A stretch of 39,527 nucleotides of DNA, taken from positions 1-39,527 of the forward strand of contig DVMT01000014.1 in assembly GCA_018714855.1 (NCBI GenBank). Direction: 5' to 3'. This document shows, one piece after another, positions 7,466 through 14,859 of this stretch. Both the position numbers and the translations under genes were made by a program. Source of the stretch: Candidatus Aphodocola excrementigallinarum. Its GTDB lineage: Bacteria; Bacillota_I; Bacilli_A; RF39; UBA660. The notes under the pieces were generated by a model that saw only the letters and a list, made by a program, of their open reading frames with translations, had not been told where the DNA came from and made no database searches. Each line of letters begins with the position of its first letter. Within the stretch, counting starts at the first letter, position 1.

Positions 7466-8499
7466 AAAATATCCTTTGCGGTTATAAATATCATAAGTGC
7501 AAAAAGTAATAGTAATCCAATGTTATTTATGATTGCATCTACTTTTGCATTAACCTTTTTCTTAGTAACCCTTTCAATTATAATTATTAAAGCACGGTAT
7601 CCATCAAACGCAGGAAACGGAATTAAGTTAATAAATCCAACGTTTATAGAAAGGTACGCAAGTAAGTAAAGTAATCCTTCTAATCCCGCCTTACTTTGCT
7701 GTCCTACAATCGTATAAATACCTACTGGTCCTGATAAAGCACTTAAGCCAATATCTCCCGTTACTAACGCTTTAATAGTTACGATCATTGAATTAAAAGT
7801 AGAGCCAAACTTACTTGTTGCATAACTAAACGCGTTTTTAATACCATGATACTTAGTACTATCAAGTCCCATACCATAAGCATATGAAACGTTTCCTTCT
7901 TCATCTTTTACCTTTAAAGGCTTTATCTTTATTTCTTTTTCCTTTCCACTTTCCGTTTCAACAACAAGCGTTTGTGCTTTTTCATTATCCGCTAAAGTAA
8001 GCGTTAAAGTAACATCATCCCATGTTCCGGTTTTTTTACCGTTTATGCTTTTTATTTCATCGCCAACTTCTAGACCAGCTTTTTCGCTCGCTGATTCTTT
8101 GGCAACCTGTCCAATAACTGGTTTTGTTGTGTAAGAGCCATAACATAAAGCCATTATAAATAAAACTACAAAGCCTAGTATAAAGTTATTAGTAACGCCC
8201 GCAAGTACGATTATTAACTTTTTATACCAAGGCTTGTTGTACATCTTTTTATCTTTTGGAACGGTTTTATCATCATCAACTTCTTCTCCTGCCATCGCAA
8301 CGTATCCACCGATTGGAATTAGTCTTACGCAGTATAATGTCTCATCATTTTTTCTATTAAAAGAGAAAAGTTTAGGACCAAATCCGATCGAGAACTCATA
8401 ACAATAAACACCAGATTTCTTTGCCCAGAAAAAGTGACCAAGTTCATGAATAAAAACGATTATTCCAAGCATTAATATGAAATATATTAAAGTAAGCAT
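7453..8499 (-). CDS. rseP: Site-2 protease RseP/RasP (M50 zinc metalloprotease)
   Basis: An intramembrane protease that cleaves anti-sigma factors, signal peptides and division proteins. The zinc motif HELGH lies in the first helix (about residues 17-21). A PDZ domain follows in the middle, and the third zinc ligand Asp is in NLIPFPAFDGYR; the usual GG after Asp is GY here. Several membrane helices complete the 348 aa. I chose the ATG at 8499 because AGGAGG lies 6 bases ahead; a longer frame to 8541 would overlap cdsA by 32 bases. The usual dxr between cdsA and rseP is absent. Confidence 0.93.
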   Translation of the reverse strand: MLTLIYFILMLGIIVFIHELGHFFWAKKSGVYCYEFSIGFGPKLFSFNRKNDETLYCVRLIPIGGYVAMAGEEVDDDKTVPKDKKMYNKPWYKKLIIVLAGVTNNFILGFVVLFIMALCYGSYTTKPVIGQVAKESASEKAGLEVGDEIKSINGKKTGTWDDVTLTLTLADNEKAQTLVVETESGKEKEIKIKPLKVKDEEGNVSYAYGMGLDSTKYHGIKNAFSYATSKFGSTFNSMIVTIKALVTGDIGLSALSGPVGIYTIVGQQSKAGLEGLLYLLAYLSINVGFINLIPFPAFDGYRALIIIIERVTKKKVNAKVDAIINNIGLLLLFALMIFITAKDILRLF

Positions 8500-8509
8500 T
8501 AGTATCCTC

Positions 8510-9283
8510 CTAAAAAATACTTGATAATAAAATATATCCAATAACTACGAAAATAATACTATCTAATCTATCTAATACGCCACCATGACCTGGCATAATA
8601 TTAGAAAAATCCTTTATGTTGTGATTTCTTTTAACAGCACTAAAGAACAAATCTCCTAACTGTCCTAAAGTAGACAAAAATAAAGTTACAACAAGAAGTA
8701 AAAGTACGCTTACGCCACTATCAATTGCTATATAATAAAACGTTGCAGCACAAAGCGTTCCAAATATACCACCGATTACTGCACCTTCCCAAGTTTTATT
8801 AGGAGATATTTTAGGTGCTAATTTATGTTTACCAACTAAAGATCCTCCCAAGTGTGCATAAGTATCAGTAAGCATCGTAATTAAGAAAAGATATATAAAG
8901 AACATTAAACTTTTTTCTCTAATAGTTATAAACGCATGAAATACCGTTCCAACTAAAATGGTATTACCAATAAGTCTAAACGCATCATCAGCATTATATC
9001 TTTTATTATCATTACAATATATTACCGCTAAAAACGGAATCAAAAACGTTAATAAATAATAATATTCTCTTTTATCATCCATAAATACGAGTAATAATGT
9101 TAATGCGTATATTATAACATCAACGTATTTTGGTCTTTTCTCATTACTTGGTAAATCCAAGAATTCTTTTATCCCTAAAATTGCTAAAACGCATGCAGCT
9201 ATCTTAAACCAAATGCCACCAATTATAACAAGAGGGACAAATATTATAAGCGCAACTATCGCACTAATTACTCTTTTTTTCAT
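8510..9283 (-). CDS. cdsA: Phosphatidate cytidylyltransferase
   Basis: Makes CDP-diacylglycerol from phosphatidic acid and CTP at the membrane, the entry to phospholipid synthesis. It has several transmembrane helices and the CDS signature near the C-terminus: SAVKRNHNIKDFSNIMPGHG followed by GVLDRLDS. The SPNKTWEGA segment is also typical. Length is 257 aa. First gene of the operon with rseP and fmt; uppS, the usual upstream neighbour, is not here. Confidence 0.94.
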   Translation of the reverse strand: MKKRVISAIVALIIFVPLVIIGGIWFKIAACVLAILGIKEFLDLPSNEKRPKYVDVIIYALTLLLVFMDDKREYYYLLTFLIPFLAVIYCNDNKRYNADDAFRLIGNTILVGTVFHAFITIREKSLMFFIYLFLITMLTDTYAHLGGSLVGKHKLAPKISPNKTWEGAVIGGIFGTLCAATFYYIAIDSGVSVLLLLVVTLFLSTLGQLGDLFFSAVKRNHNIKDFSNIMPGHGGVLDRLDSIIFVVIGYILLSSIF

Positions 9284-9305
9284 ACATTCACATCCTTACT
9301 TTTTT

Positions 9306-9334
9306 ATTATAATACAATTGCTAATTTTTAACAA
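9306..9334 (-). promoter_or_regulatory. SigA promoter of cdsA-rseP-fmt
   Basis: TTGTTA, 17 bases, TATAAT on the minus strand, about 23 bases before the cdsA start. Confidence 0.6.
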
Positions 9335-9362
9335 TAAATTATTAGTTAAGTTTACAAAAAAC

Positions 9363-9395
9363 ATAAATAAAAAGAAGACTTTAATAAGCCTTCTT
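9363..9395 (-). terminator. Terminator of rpsP-khpA
   Basis: Ten-base-pair stem AAGAAGGCTT/AAGTCTTCTT (one G-T pair) with an ATTA loop, then TTTTTATTT on the minus strand, right after the khpA stop. Confidence 0.8.
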
Positions 9396-9642
9396 AGTAA
9401 GAATCAATGTTAATGTTTACTCTTTTGTTATCATGGATGTATGAACTTGCTTGTACGATACATCTTAATGCCTTTGCCATGGTACCATTTTTTCCTATTA
9501 CTCTTCCCATTTCTTTTTCTGGAACCATTACTTCAATTATAATTTCATCTTCGTTTTCACTAGGAAATTCTTTTACCGTTATGCTATCTGGATCACTTAC
9601 AAGCTCACTTACGATAACCTTAGTTAACTCTACTAACTTCAT
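9394..9642 (-). CDS. khpA: KH-domain RNA-binding protein KhpA
   Basis: A small RNA-binding protein that in Firmicutes works with KhpB/Jag in RNA regulation and cell elongation. The 82 aa end in a single KH domain with the loop GRVIGKNGTMAKALR. It begins 2 bases after the rpsP stop. The rpsP-khpA pair is conserved in Bacilli, usually followed by rimM and trmD, which are missing here because a terminator follows directly. Confidence 0.92.
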   Translation of the reverse strand: MKLVELTKVIVSELVSDPDSITVKEFPSENEDEIIIEVMVPEKEMGRVIGKNGTMAKALRCIVQASSYIHDNKRVNINIDSY

Positions 9643-9644
9643 AA

Positions 9645-9917
9645 TTACTTACCTTGTTTTTCTTTGGCAAATTTAGCCATGATTCCATCTTTAGATAATA
9701 TGTTTCTTACCGTATCAGTTGGCATTGCTCCATTTTTTAACCATTTCATAGCTAATTCCTCGTTAATCTTTACTTCTGCTGGATTTGTTAATGGATTATA
9801 AGTTCCTATAGTTTCAATAAATCTACCATCTCTTGGGCTTCTTGAATCAGCGGCAACGATTCTATATTGTGGTCTTTTTTTTGCACCCATTCTTTTTAAT
9901 CTTAGTTTTACTGCCAT
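9645..9917 (-). CDS. rpsP: 30S ribosomal protein S16
   Basis: Structural protein of the 30S subunit. The start [20 protein letters not shown] and the block [21 protein letters not shown] (read from residue 21) are diagnostic; the protein is 90 aa, the normal length. AGGAGG lies 9 bases ahead of the ATG. It has a strong promoter and forms a two-gene unit with khpA; ffh, its usual upstream neighbour, is not in the window at this place. Confidence 0.97.
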   Translation of the reverse strand: MAVKLRLKRMGAKKRPQYRIVAADSRSPRDGRFIETIGTYNPLTNPAEVKINEELAMKWLKNGAMPTDTVRNILSKDGIMAKFAKEKQGK

Positions 9918-9944
9918 GTTTTGTTTCCTCCTTCGTATAAAACC

Positions 9945-9974
9945 ATTCTATCATAAGCAAAATACACTTGTCAA
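9945..9974 (-). promoter_or_regulatory. Strong SigA promoter of rpsP-khpA
   Basis: TTGACA (consensus), 18 bases, TAGAAT with an extended TGA before it. Confidence 0.75.
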
Positions 9975-10000
9975 CTATTTTTGTTAACAGCTTTATTTTT

Positions 10001-10031
10001 ATTATTTAAAAAGGATTCTAAATAAAATCCT
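10001..10031 (-). terminator. Terminator of cotE
   Basis: AGGATT/AATCCT stem with an 8-base loop followed by TTTTT on the minus strand, overlapping the cotE stop. Confidence 0.6.
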
Positions 10032-10536
10032 CTTTAACTTCTTCATCTATTTTTTTCTCTATTTCTTCTTCATCATCATCTAGCGTATCCCATGGATCTT
10101 CATCATCTTCTATTTGTACTTTAACTTTCGTATCATTTACAACTTCTATTCCAAGTTCTTTTTCTATGTCAAATTCTATTACGTCATCTTTTACCTTAAC
10201 GTTACTACAAGTTGGCTGCTTTAATGCTCTTACAATTATGTCACTACCAGTAATAGATGTTCCTAGTTTTGTTTTAATATTTACCGTTTCACTATAAGAA
10301 ATATTCTTACTTGCAACGGCCGTTTTCTTATCATCATCATAAGAATACCAAATATTTATATCAAAACTTCCATCTATAACAACCTTATCACCATTTACCG
10401 ATCCTTTGAATTCGTGATTAATTACCCAACAGCCTAGTATTGTATTAGCATTATGCTCCGCAAGAAGATTATAATTATTCTTAAAATACTTCTTACCTTT
10501 ACCAATTACTGCCTTAGTTACTATTTCTTTAAACAT
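10018..10536 (-). CDS. cotE: Spore outer-coat morphogenetic protein CotE
   Basis: In B. subtilis CotE is made in the mother cell and organises outer spore coat assembly. The N-terminal two thirds match the family closely: EIVTKAVIGKGKK, the hallmark ILGCWVINHEF, then DGSFDINIWYSY. The last 30 residues are the typical very acidic tail (DDEDPWDTLDDDEEEIEKK). At 172 aa it is close to the Bacillus protein (about 181). AGGAGGGG lies 6 bases ahead of the ATG. It stands alone between two terminators with a mother-cell-type promoter. This identification is by recalled sequence similarity and is strong; whether the organism still sporulates is inference. Confidence 0.9.
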   Translation of the reverse strand: MFKEIVTKAVIGKGKKYFKNNYNLLAEHNANTILGCWVINHEFKGSVNGDKVVIDGSFDINIWYSYDDDKKTAVASKNISYSETVNIKTKLGTSITGSDIIVRALKQPTCSNVKVKDDVIEFDIEKELGIEVVNDTKVKVQIEDDEDPWDTLDDDEEEIEKKIDEEVKEDFI

Positions 10537-10555
10537 TAGAATCCCCTCCTCGTTT

Positions 10556-10584
10556 TAATCTATGCAAAAGAACTAAAAAAAGTG
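10556..10584 (-). promoter_or_regulatory. Possible SigK/SigE-type promoter of cotE
   Basis: CACT, 16 bases, CATAGATTA on the minus strand. This fits the Bacillus SigK pattern (mACm, 16, CATAnnnTA) and partly SigE (CATACAnT). No SigA promoter is visible in the gap. In B. subtilis cotE uses SigE and SigK. The -35 lies in the preceding terminator stem. Confidence 0.45.
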
Positions 10585-10602
10585 CTAAAATAAGCACTTT
10601 TT
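10570..10602 (-). terminator. Terminator of the lipoprotein-ytxG-ytxH operon
   Basis: Ten-base-pair stem AAAAAGTGCT/AGCACTTTTT with a six-base loop and a T run on the minus strand. Confidence 0.85.
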
Positions 10603-11005
10603 ATTTAGATTCTAATTTGTCTAATACCTTTTTAGTTGTAGCAATGGCTTTTTCTTTCAAAGCTTCTGCAGCATCCTCAACAATTGGAGATGCTTTTTTC
10701 TTGGTATACTCTACCAATTCTTCTGCATGCTTTTTTAAACTTTCTGCCTTTTTCTTGGCAATTTTTAAAACTTTTTCTTTATCTAGATCTTTTACCTCAT
10801 CAATTAAAGAAGCTGTTTTTTCACTAATCGTATCCCTTACTTCTTTAACGTCTATTTGCTTTGCCTTTTCAATTAATTCACTTGCCTTCTTTTTTAAAGC
10901 AGCCCTTGTTTCCTTACCTGATTTTGGTGCAAACAAAACTCCTAATGCTGCTCCTATCGCTGCTCCTAAAAAGAACTTACCAGCACTACTCTTCTTCTTC
11001 GCCAT
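10601..11005 (-). CDS. ytxH: YtxH-family membrane-anchored general stress protein
   Basis: Has the YtxH signature: a short basic start, then a glycine-rich helix GKFFLGAAIGAALGVLFAPK, SGKETR, and a long Lys/Glu-rich amphipathic helix to residue 134. It is probably anchored in the membrane by the N-terminal helix. The exact role is unknown; in B. subtilis ytxGH are stress and SigH genes. The frame overlaps ytxG by 20 bases and the start has AAAGGAAG 9 bases ahead. Last gene of the operon. Confidence 0.85.
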   Translation of the reverse strand: MAKKKSSAGKFFLGAAIGAALGVLFAPKSGKETRAALKKKASELIEKAKQIDVKEVRDTISEKTASLIDEVKDLDKEKVLKIAKKKAESLKKHAEELVEYTKKKASPIVEDAAEALKEKAIATTKKVLDKLESK

Positions 11006-11315
11006 CTTCCTGTTCTTCCTTTCTTTTTTCTTCTTTTTCGATTTTCTTTTTCTTTCTTTTAAAAATACCCTTAATAAATAATATTATTGAATCCGAAATA
11101 ACTTCTGTTAAAGCCGATAATTTATCAGTTACCGTATCAACAATGTTAAACACACCATTTAATGACTTTACTTTTTCATCTACGTCATCAACTATTTTTT
11201 CAACCCGATTCATTGTTTTAATAACTTTAACACATATTATTATAAGCAACACTATAAGGATACATAATAATATATAAATAAGTATTGGCAAATATGAACT
11301 CAAAAACGCTTGCAT
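10986..11315 (-). CDS. ytxG: YtxG-like DUF948 membrane protein
   Basis: A 109-aa protein with one transmembrane helix (about residues 9-30, ILIYILLCILIVLLIIICVK) followed by an amphipathic, coiled-coil-like segment (VEKIVDDVDEKVKSLNGV) and a highly charged Lys/Glu tail. This is the DUF948/YtxG layout, and the neighbour ytxH supports it. The ATG overlaps the stop of the preceding gene (TAATG) and AAGGAGG precedes it. Confidence 0.75.
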   Translation of the reverse strand: MQAFLSSYLPILIYILLCILIVLLIIICVKVIKTMNRVEKIVDDVDEKVKSLNGVFNIVDTVTDKLSALTEVISDSIILFIKGIFKRKKKKIEKEEKRKEEQEDGEEEE

Positions 11316-12241
11316 TAATCTTTATCCTCCTTGTTTTGATACATTGTATCAATTAAATTAAACAAATCTTGTTCTTTTGTGTCGTCATCATCATCGTCAT
11401 CATTATCTTCAACTTTAGGCTTTACAGTCTTTTTAGTTTGATTCTTTAATGATTTTTCTTTTTCCTTGTCAACGTCAATCTCTTTAAAATTAACGTTTGG
11501 CAAAATCATATCGTCATCATCATCGTCGTCATCTGTTTCTTTTTCTAAAGCTACTAAAGATACTTTTTCCTCCTTCTTTTGATGTTTCTTTTGTCTTGAT
11601 AATTTTTCTTCATCTAACATGTCTTTTTCTGCTTCTTCAATGGTCTTTTTACTTAGTCTTTTCATTGTGTTTTCTAATTCTTCATCAAGCTTTCCATACG
11701 CTTTTTTTCTTACTTCATCAAACGTTTTTTCTTCGTTATATAAAGGCGCCTTATCAGTTTTTTCCTCTTCTTTAATCATGTTACCTTGACTATCTAATAA
11801 TCCATAAACCGGAGAGATAATAGGACTTGGTTTAAATTTTTTAGCTTCCTCTTTTCTTTTACTTCCTTGATAAAGAGCCCTTTTAGGTTCTTCTTTTTTA
11901 GTAGGAATAATAGGTTCTGGCTTTTTACTTACAACCATAAAATCATCATCATCAAATTCTGGAAACTTAAACTTTTCTTCAGTTTTTAAAGCTCTTGATT
12001 TAATTTCAGTATTACCAGTTATAATTTTATCCTCTTTTTCATCTTCAAAATATAACTCTTCTATCTTTTCGTCTTCTTCCGTTTTCACCGGTTTAATAGG
12101 CTCTTTTCTAACCGGTATTACATCTTCTTTTTTAACCGGTTTTTTAGGCTGCTTTTTTACCTCTTTTTCATCATCTTCTTCATCAAATAAGAAACTTTTC
12201 ATTTTGTTTAATTTACTCATAAGTCCCATATTGATAATCAC
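11315..12241 (-). CDS. Acidic, disordered protein of unknown function
   Basis: Not recognised. The 308 aa have no membrane helix and are almost wholly low complexity: alternating Lys/Glu/Pro stretches, a DDDDDDDD run near residue 240 and another Asp run near 285, encoded by simple GAT/GAC repeats. One short hydrophobic block, KPSPIISPVYGLLD (about residues 140-153), looks like a binding motif in a disordered chain. It lies between a lipoprotein gene and ytxG, with which it overlaps, so a cell-envelope or division scaffold is possible (inference). The start is a GTG with AAAGG six bases ahead; an ATG at 12229 is an alternative. Confidence 0.65.
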   Translation of the reverse strand: MIINMGLMSKLNKMKSFLFDEEDDEKEVKKQPKKPVKKEDVIPVRKEPIKPVKTEEDEKIEELYFEDEKEDKIITGNTEIKSRALKTEEKFKFPEFDDDDFMVVSKKPEPIIPTKKEEPKRALYQGSKRKEEAKKFKPSPIISPVYGLLDSQGNMIKEEEKTDKAPLYNEEKTFDEVRKKAYGKLDEELENTMKRLSKKTIEEAEKDMLDEEKLSRQKKHQKKEEKVSLVALEKETDDDDDDDDMILPNVNFKEIDVDKEKEKSLKNQTKKTVKPKVEDNDDDDDDDTKEQDLFNLIDTMYQNKEDKD

Positions 12242-12253
12242 ACCTTTCCTTTA

Positions 12254-12973
12254 TTAATTACCTGTTGTTGTGGTATTGGTACTTGTTGTTTGCCTAGTAG
12301 TCGTTGTTGTGGTTGTTTCTTTTATTTTTATTTCCTCTTCTGGCGCTACCGCTTCATCTTGTTCATCATATTTATCATACTCTTCTACATATTCAAGGAA
12401 GTTACCTTCTTTTTCTTTATTATCAAATAGTCTATATACTTCCTCATTTGAATCGAAAGCTCCTTCTTCATACATTTTATTAAGCAAAGAATCATTAAAA
12501 CTTACGCTAGATAAAATGTAACTAATATCCTCAAGGGCTTGATTTAAATCTTTTTCATCAACATACGTTTCTATTTTAGCATAATTATACACCATTTGAA
12601 CATATAAATTATTTTTATTTTTAGTTATTTCAACATATCCCGTTTTGTTTTTATACTTAAGATTTGATGAGTAATACGCATTTTTACTCTTTGTATAATT
12701 TATGTCGGTTTTATAATAGTAGCTTACAACATCAACGTATAAATAATAGATTATATCATTTCTTTTTAAAACATCGTTATACGTGTTAGAATCTAATCTT
12801 ACTACACCACGAGGAGCATAATACTTATATCCTTTTCCAACTTTATTATATAAATTTATGTTTAAAGATAAAATACTATCTATTACCTCTTCATAAGTTT
12901 TATTATCCATTCTAGTTATCGTGCATCCAGAAAGTAAAACCAAACAAAGTAGAAATAATAAACATTTTTTCAT
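12254..12973 (-). CDS. Lipoprotein of unknown function with poly-Thr tail
   Basis: The signal peptide MKKCLLFLLCLVLLSGC ends in the lipobox LSGC, so the protein should be lipid-anchored on the outer face of the membrane. The body (about residues 20-190) is Tyr/Asn/Lys rich and not recognised. The end is acidic, then Thr rich (TTTTTTTRQTTSTNTTTTG), coded by a simple ACA/ACC repeat; PrkC has a similar tail. The ATG at 12973 has AGG 8 bases ahead; a GTG three codons upstream is a less likely start. 239 aa. First gene of the operon leading to ytxH. Confidence 0.8.
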   Translation of the reverse strand: MKKCLLFLLCLVLLSGCTITRMDNKTYEEVIDSILSLNINLYNKVGKGYKYYAPRGVVRLDSNTYNDVLKRNDIIYYLYVDVVSYYYKTDINYTKSKNAYYSSNLKYKNKTGYVEITKNKNNLYVQMVYNYAKIETYVDEKDLNQALEDISYILSSVSFNDSLLNKMYEEGAFDSNEEVYRLFDNKEKEGNFLEYVEEYDKYDEQDEAVAPEEEIKIKETTTTTTTRQTTSTNTTTTGN

Positions 12974-12995
12974 GATTTTCACCTACTTTAAAATA

Positions 12996-13023
12996 ATTAT
13001 ATCAAAAAAAGAAAAAAAGTAAA
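12996..13023 (-). promoter_or_regulatory. SigA promoter of the lipoprotein-ytxH operon
   Basis: TTTACT, 16 bases of almost pure T, then TATAAT on the minus strand, just after the trmB stop. Confidence 0.55.
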
Positions 13024-13027
13024 ACCT

Positions 13028-13663
13028 TTAATCATTTTTATAAGCTTCTAACCTGCATATTTTAACGTTTTTACTTTCGAATTTTTTTTCGTATTCCGTT
13101 TGTACGTTGTTTTCTATCATGTTGTTATATAAATCTAGCGTAACGTTTTTTAAAGTATAACCATACGTACTTAAAGACTCTATAGAAAAAGCAAATAAAC
13201 CTAAATTATCCGTTTTTTGAAATATCTTTTTCTCACCTTTAAAAAGGTTATCATACTTTTTTAAAAACTCATGCGATGTAAGACGCCTTTTTTCATGTCT
13301 TTTCTTAGGCCAAGGATCAGAAAAGTTAAGATATATGGTATTTATTTCTTTTTCAAATACCTCATCAATTAAATTAGCATCCATCCTAATTAATCTTAAG
13401 TTAGGAATGATTTTATTTTCTAGTTTTTGCACAGCACGAACTATTACGCTATCATACATTTCTATTCCTATGTAGTTAACATTAGGATTTTGCATTGCCA
13501 TACCAATGATAAAATCTCCCTTACCCATTCCTATTTCTATATCAATTGGATTATCATTACCAAATAACTTGTTATATTTTCCTTTATATAGTTTAGGATC
13601 TTTTATTAAATAACTTGAATTCATTATTATTTCACTTGCGTTCTTTACGTTTTTAAGTCTCAA
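13028..13663 (-). CDS. trmB: tRNA (guanine-N7)-methyltransferase TrmB
   Basis: Methylates G46 in the variable loop of tRNAs. The SAM-binding motif is IEIGMGKGDFIIGMA, with YIGIEMYDSVIVRA following, and the family hallmark NFSDPWPKKRHEKRRLTS. Near the end is TEYEKKFES. It has 211 aa. The start is a TTG (giving MRLKN) with GGTGA ahead; an internal ATG 13 codons later would remove a segment that aligns with the Bacillus N-terminus. A TATAAT lies at 13680-13685 but its -35 is poor. Confidence 0.94.
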   Translation of the reverse strand: MRLKNVKNASEIIMNSSYLIKDPKLYKGKYNKLFGNDNPIDIEIGMGKGDFIIGMAMQNPNVNYIGIEMYDSVIVRAVQKLENKIIPNLRLIRMDANLIDEVFEKEINTIYLNFSDPWPKKRHEKRRLTSHEFLKKYDNLFKGEKKIFQKTDNLGLFAFSIESLSTYGYTLKNVTLDLYNNMIENNVQTEYEKKFESKNVKICRLEAYKND

Positions 13664-13746
13664 TTAAATCACCATGATAATTATACACCAAAACCCAAAA
13701 TAAGCATATAATTAAATGAAAGCTTTTTTTGAAGAAAGGAGTAATT

Positions 13747-14046
13747 ATGAACAACAGAAACAATAGTTTTATGCCACAAATTCCTTTTGGTATGAATTTC
13801 CCTACTAACATGATGATGTTCCCTAATTATATGAACGATAATTATGGTAATTTAGAAACTAGAGTAAGTCAAATAGAAAAAAAGGTAAAGGTATTAGAAA
13901 ACAAGGTTTCCAGACTAGAGATGCCATATCAAAACAATAACATGCAAAACTACCAGAACAATTTAAATAACAATCAAAATGAGAACGTTCCATATCAAAC
14001 AACCCAAAACAACGCTGGTTATAATGGAGAAATGTACATGATGTAA
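13747..14046 (+). CDS. Small Asn/Met-rich coiled-coil protein, coat-like
   Basis: A 99-aa protein of three parts: a Met/Asn/Pro/Phe-rich start (MNNRNNSFMPQIPFGMNFPT), a short heptad coiled coil at about 38-60 (LETRVSQIEKKVKVLENKVS), and an Asn/Gln/Tyr-rich tail. AAAGGAG lies 5 bases ahead of the ATG. The composition recalls small spore coat or exosporium proteins of Bacilli, but I cannot name a family. Upstream, CATATAAT at 13705-13712 could be a SigA or SigE/SigK type -10. It is transcribed alone on the plus strand. Confidence 0.65.
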   Translation: MNNRNNSFMPQIPFGMNFPTNMMMFPNYMNDNYGNLETRVSQIEKKVKVLENKVSRLEMPYQNNNMQNYQNNLNNNQNENVPYQTTQNNAGYNGEMYMM

Positions 14047-14076
14047 AAAAGTCTACTATCCGTAGACCTTTTTTTA
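14044..14076. terminator. Bidirectional terminator
   Basis: GTCTAC/GTAGAC stem with loop TATCC, A run on the left and T run on the right, serving the convergent genes at 13747-14046 and 14074-14748. Confidence 0.8.
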
Positions 14077-14748
14077 TAATTTCATCGATTCAGCCACCTT
14101 ATTTATATATGCATCTCTTATTTCCGTTTCTAACTCAGCAGCAGGTAAACTAGAATCCATTTGTATTGTTTTCATCATTTCTTCTAATATTTTTTCTTTA
14201 CTGCTAGAAGAAACATATTTTCTTGAACCATATCTAGACGTAAATACATAAATATTATCTTTATCAAAAAACTCATGAAATAACTTTTTCAAAAACTTTT
14301 CTAAATCTTCTTTAGAATTAATTTCATAACCAAATTCAACGTTTCTATTAATGGTATTTCTAAGTGCATCATCAAATGAAGATGCTGTTTTTTCATCGGG
14401 AATATCATCATATTTTTCTTTAAAGAAACGATTAACAAATGCATCTGCAACTGCATTTTCCAAAGTGTTAATATCTATAAAATTTTTCCAATTAGGAACT
14501 AAATCATCTAACTCCCCCGTTAAGGTATCATAAACATCATCTGTCTTAGCATCATATAACTTAGCTAAATTTCCTGCTCCATCATACAATATTTTACTTA
14601 CGTCGCCTAAGTTTGCATCTTCTTCCGGAAACATTTTTTCAAACGTTTTTTTAACCATATAATCAGCATATTCTTTTACCGAACTAGCATCACTTATATT
14701 ATTATCATTTAATTTTCCTTGCATTTTTATGAATAAATCATTAAACAT
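14074..14748 (-). CDS. Hypothetical protein, shares a domain with the next gene
   Basis: Not recognised. A 224-aa, acidic, helix-rich cytoplasmic protein without signal or membrane segment. Its C-terminal half (about residues 125-220) resembles that of the 275-aa protein encoded at 14852-15679: SFDDALRNTINRNV against LFDALDKTITYNV, then DNIYVFTSRYGSRKYV against GNINVFSSKNGTRNYV, then a segment beginning SSSKEKILEEM against SSEEKLALIKE. AGAGGTGG precedes the ATG. A terminator ends the upstream gene, so it must have its own promoter. Confidence 0.75.
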   Translation of the reverse strand: MFNDLFIKMQGKLNDNNISDASSVKEYADYMVKKTFEKMFPEEDANLGDVSKILYDGAGNLAKLYDAKTDDVYDTLTGELDDLVPNWKNFIDINTLENAVADAFVNRFFKEKYDDIPDEKTASSFDDALRNTINRNVEFGYEINSKEDLEKFLKKLFHEFFDKDNIYVFTSRYGSRKYVSSSSKEKILEEMMKTIQMDSSLPAAELETEIRDAYINKVAESMKL

Positions 14749-14821
14749 AAACTACCACCTCTACTCTATATATTTAGATTACCACAAAAATCCATTTAAA
14801 TATACATTACTTTTAAAAAAA

Positions 14822-14859
14822 CGTAAATAAAAAGTAAATATAAAACAATATTTACTTTT
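14822..14859 (-). terminator. Terminator after the 275-aa hypothetical gene
   Basis: Perfect 12-bp stem AAAAGTAAATAT/ATATTTACTTTT with a six-base loop and a T-rich run on the minus strand. Confidence 0.85.

Noticed and set aside
10861-11277. A 138-codon plus-strand frame opposite ytxG/ytxH
   Set aside because: Shadow of Lys/Glu-rich genes: it reads as long Phe, Ser and Leu runs with no ribosome-binding site.
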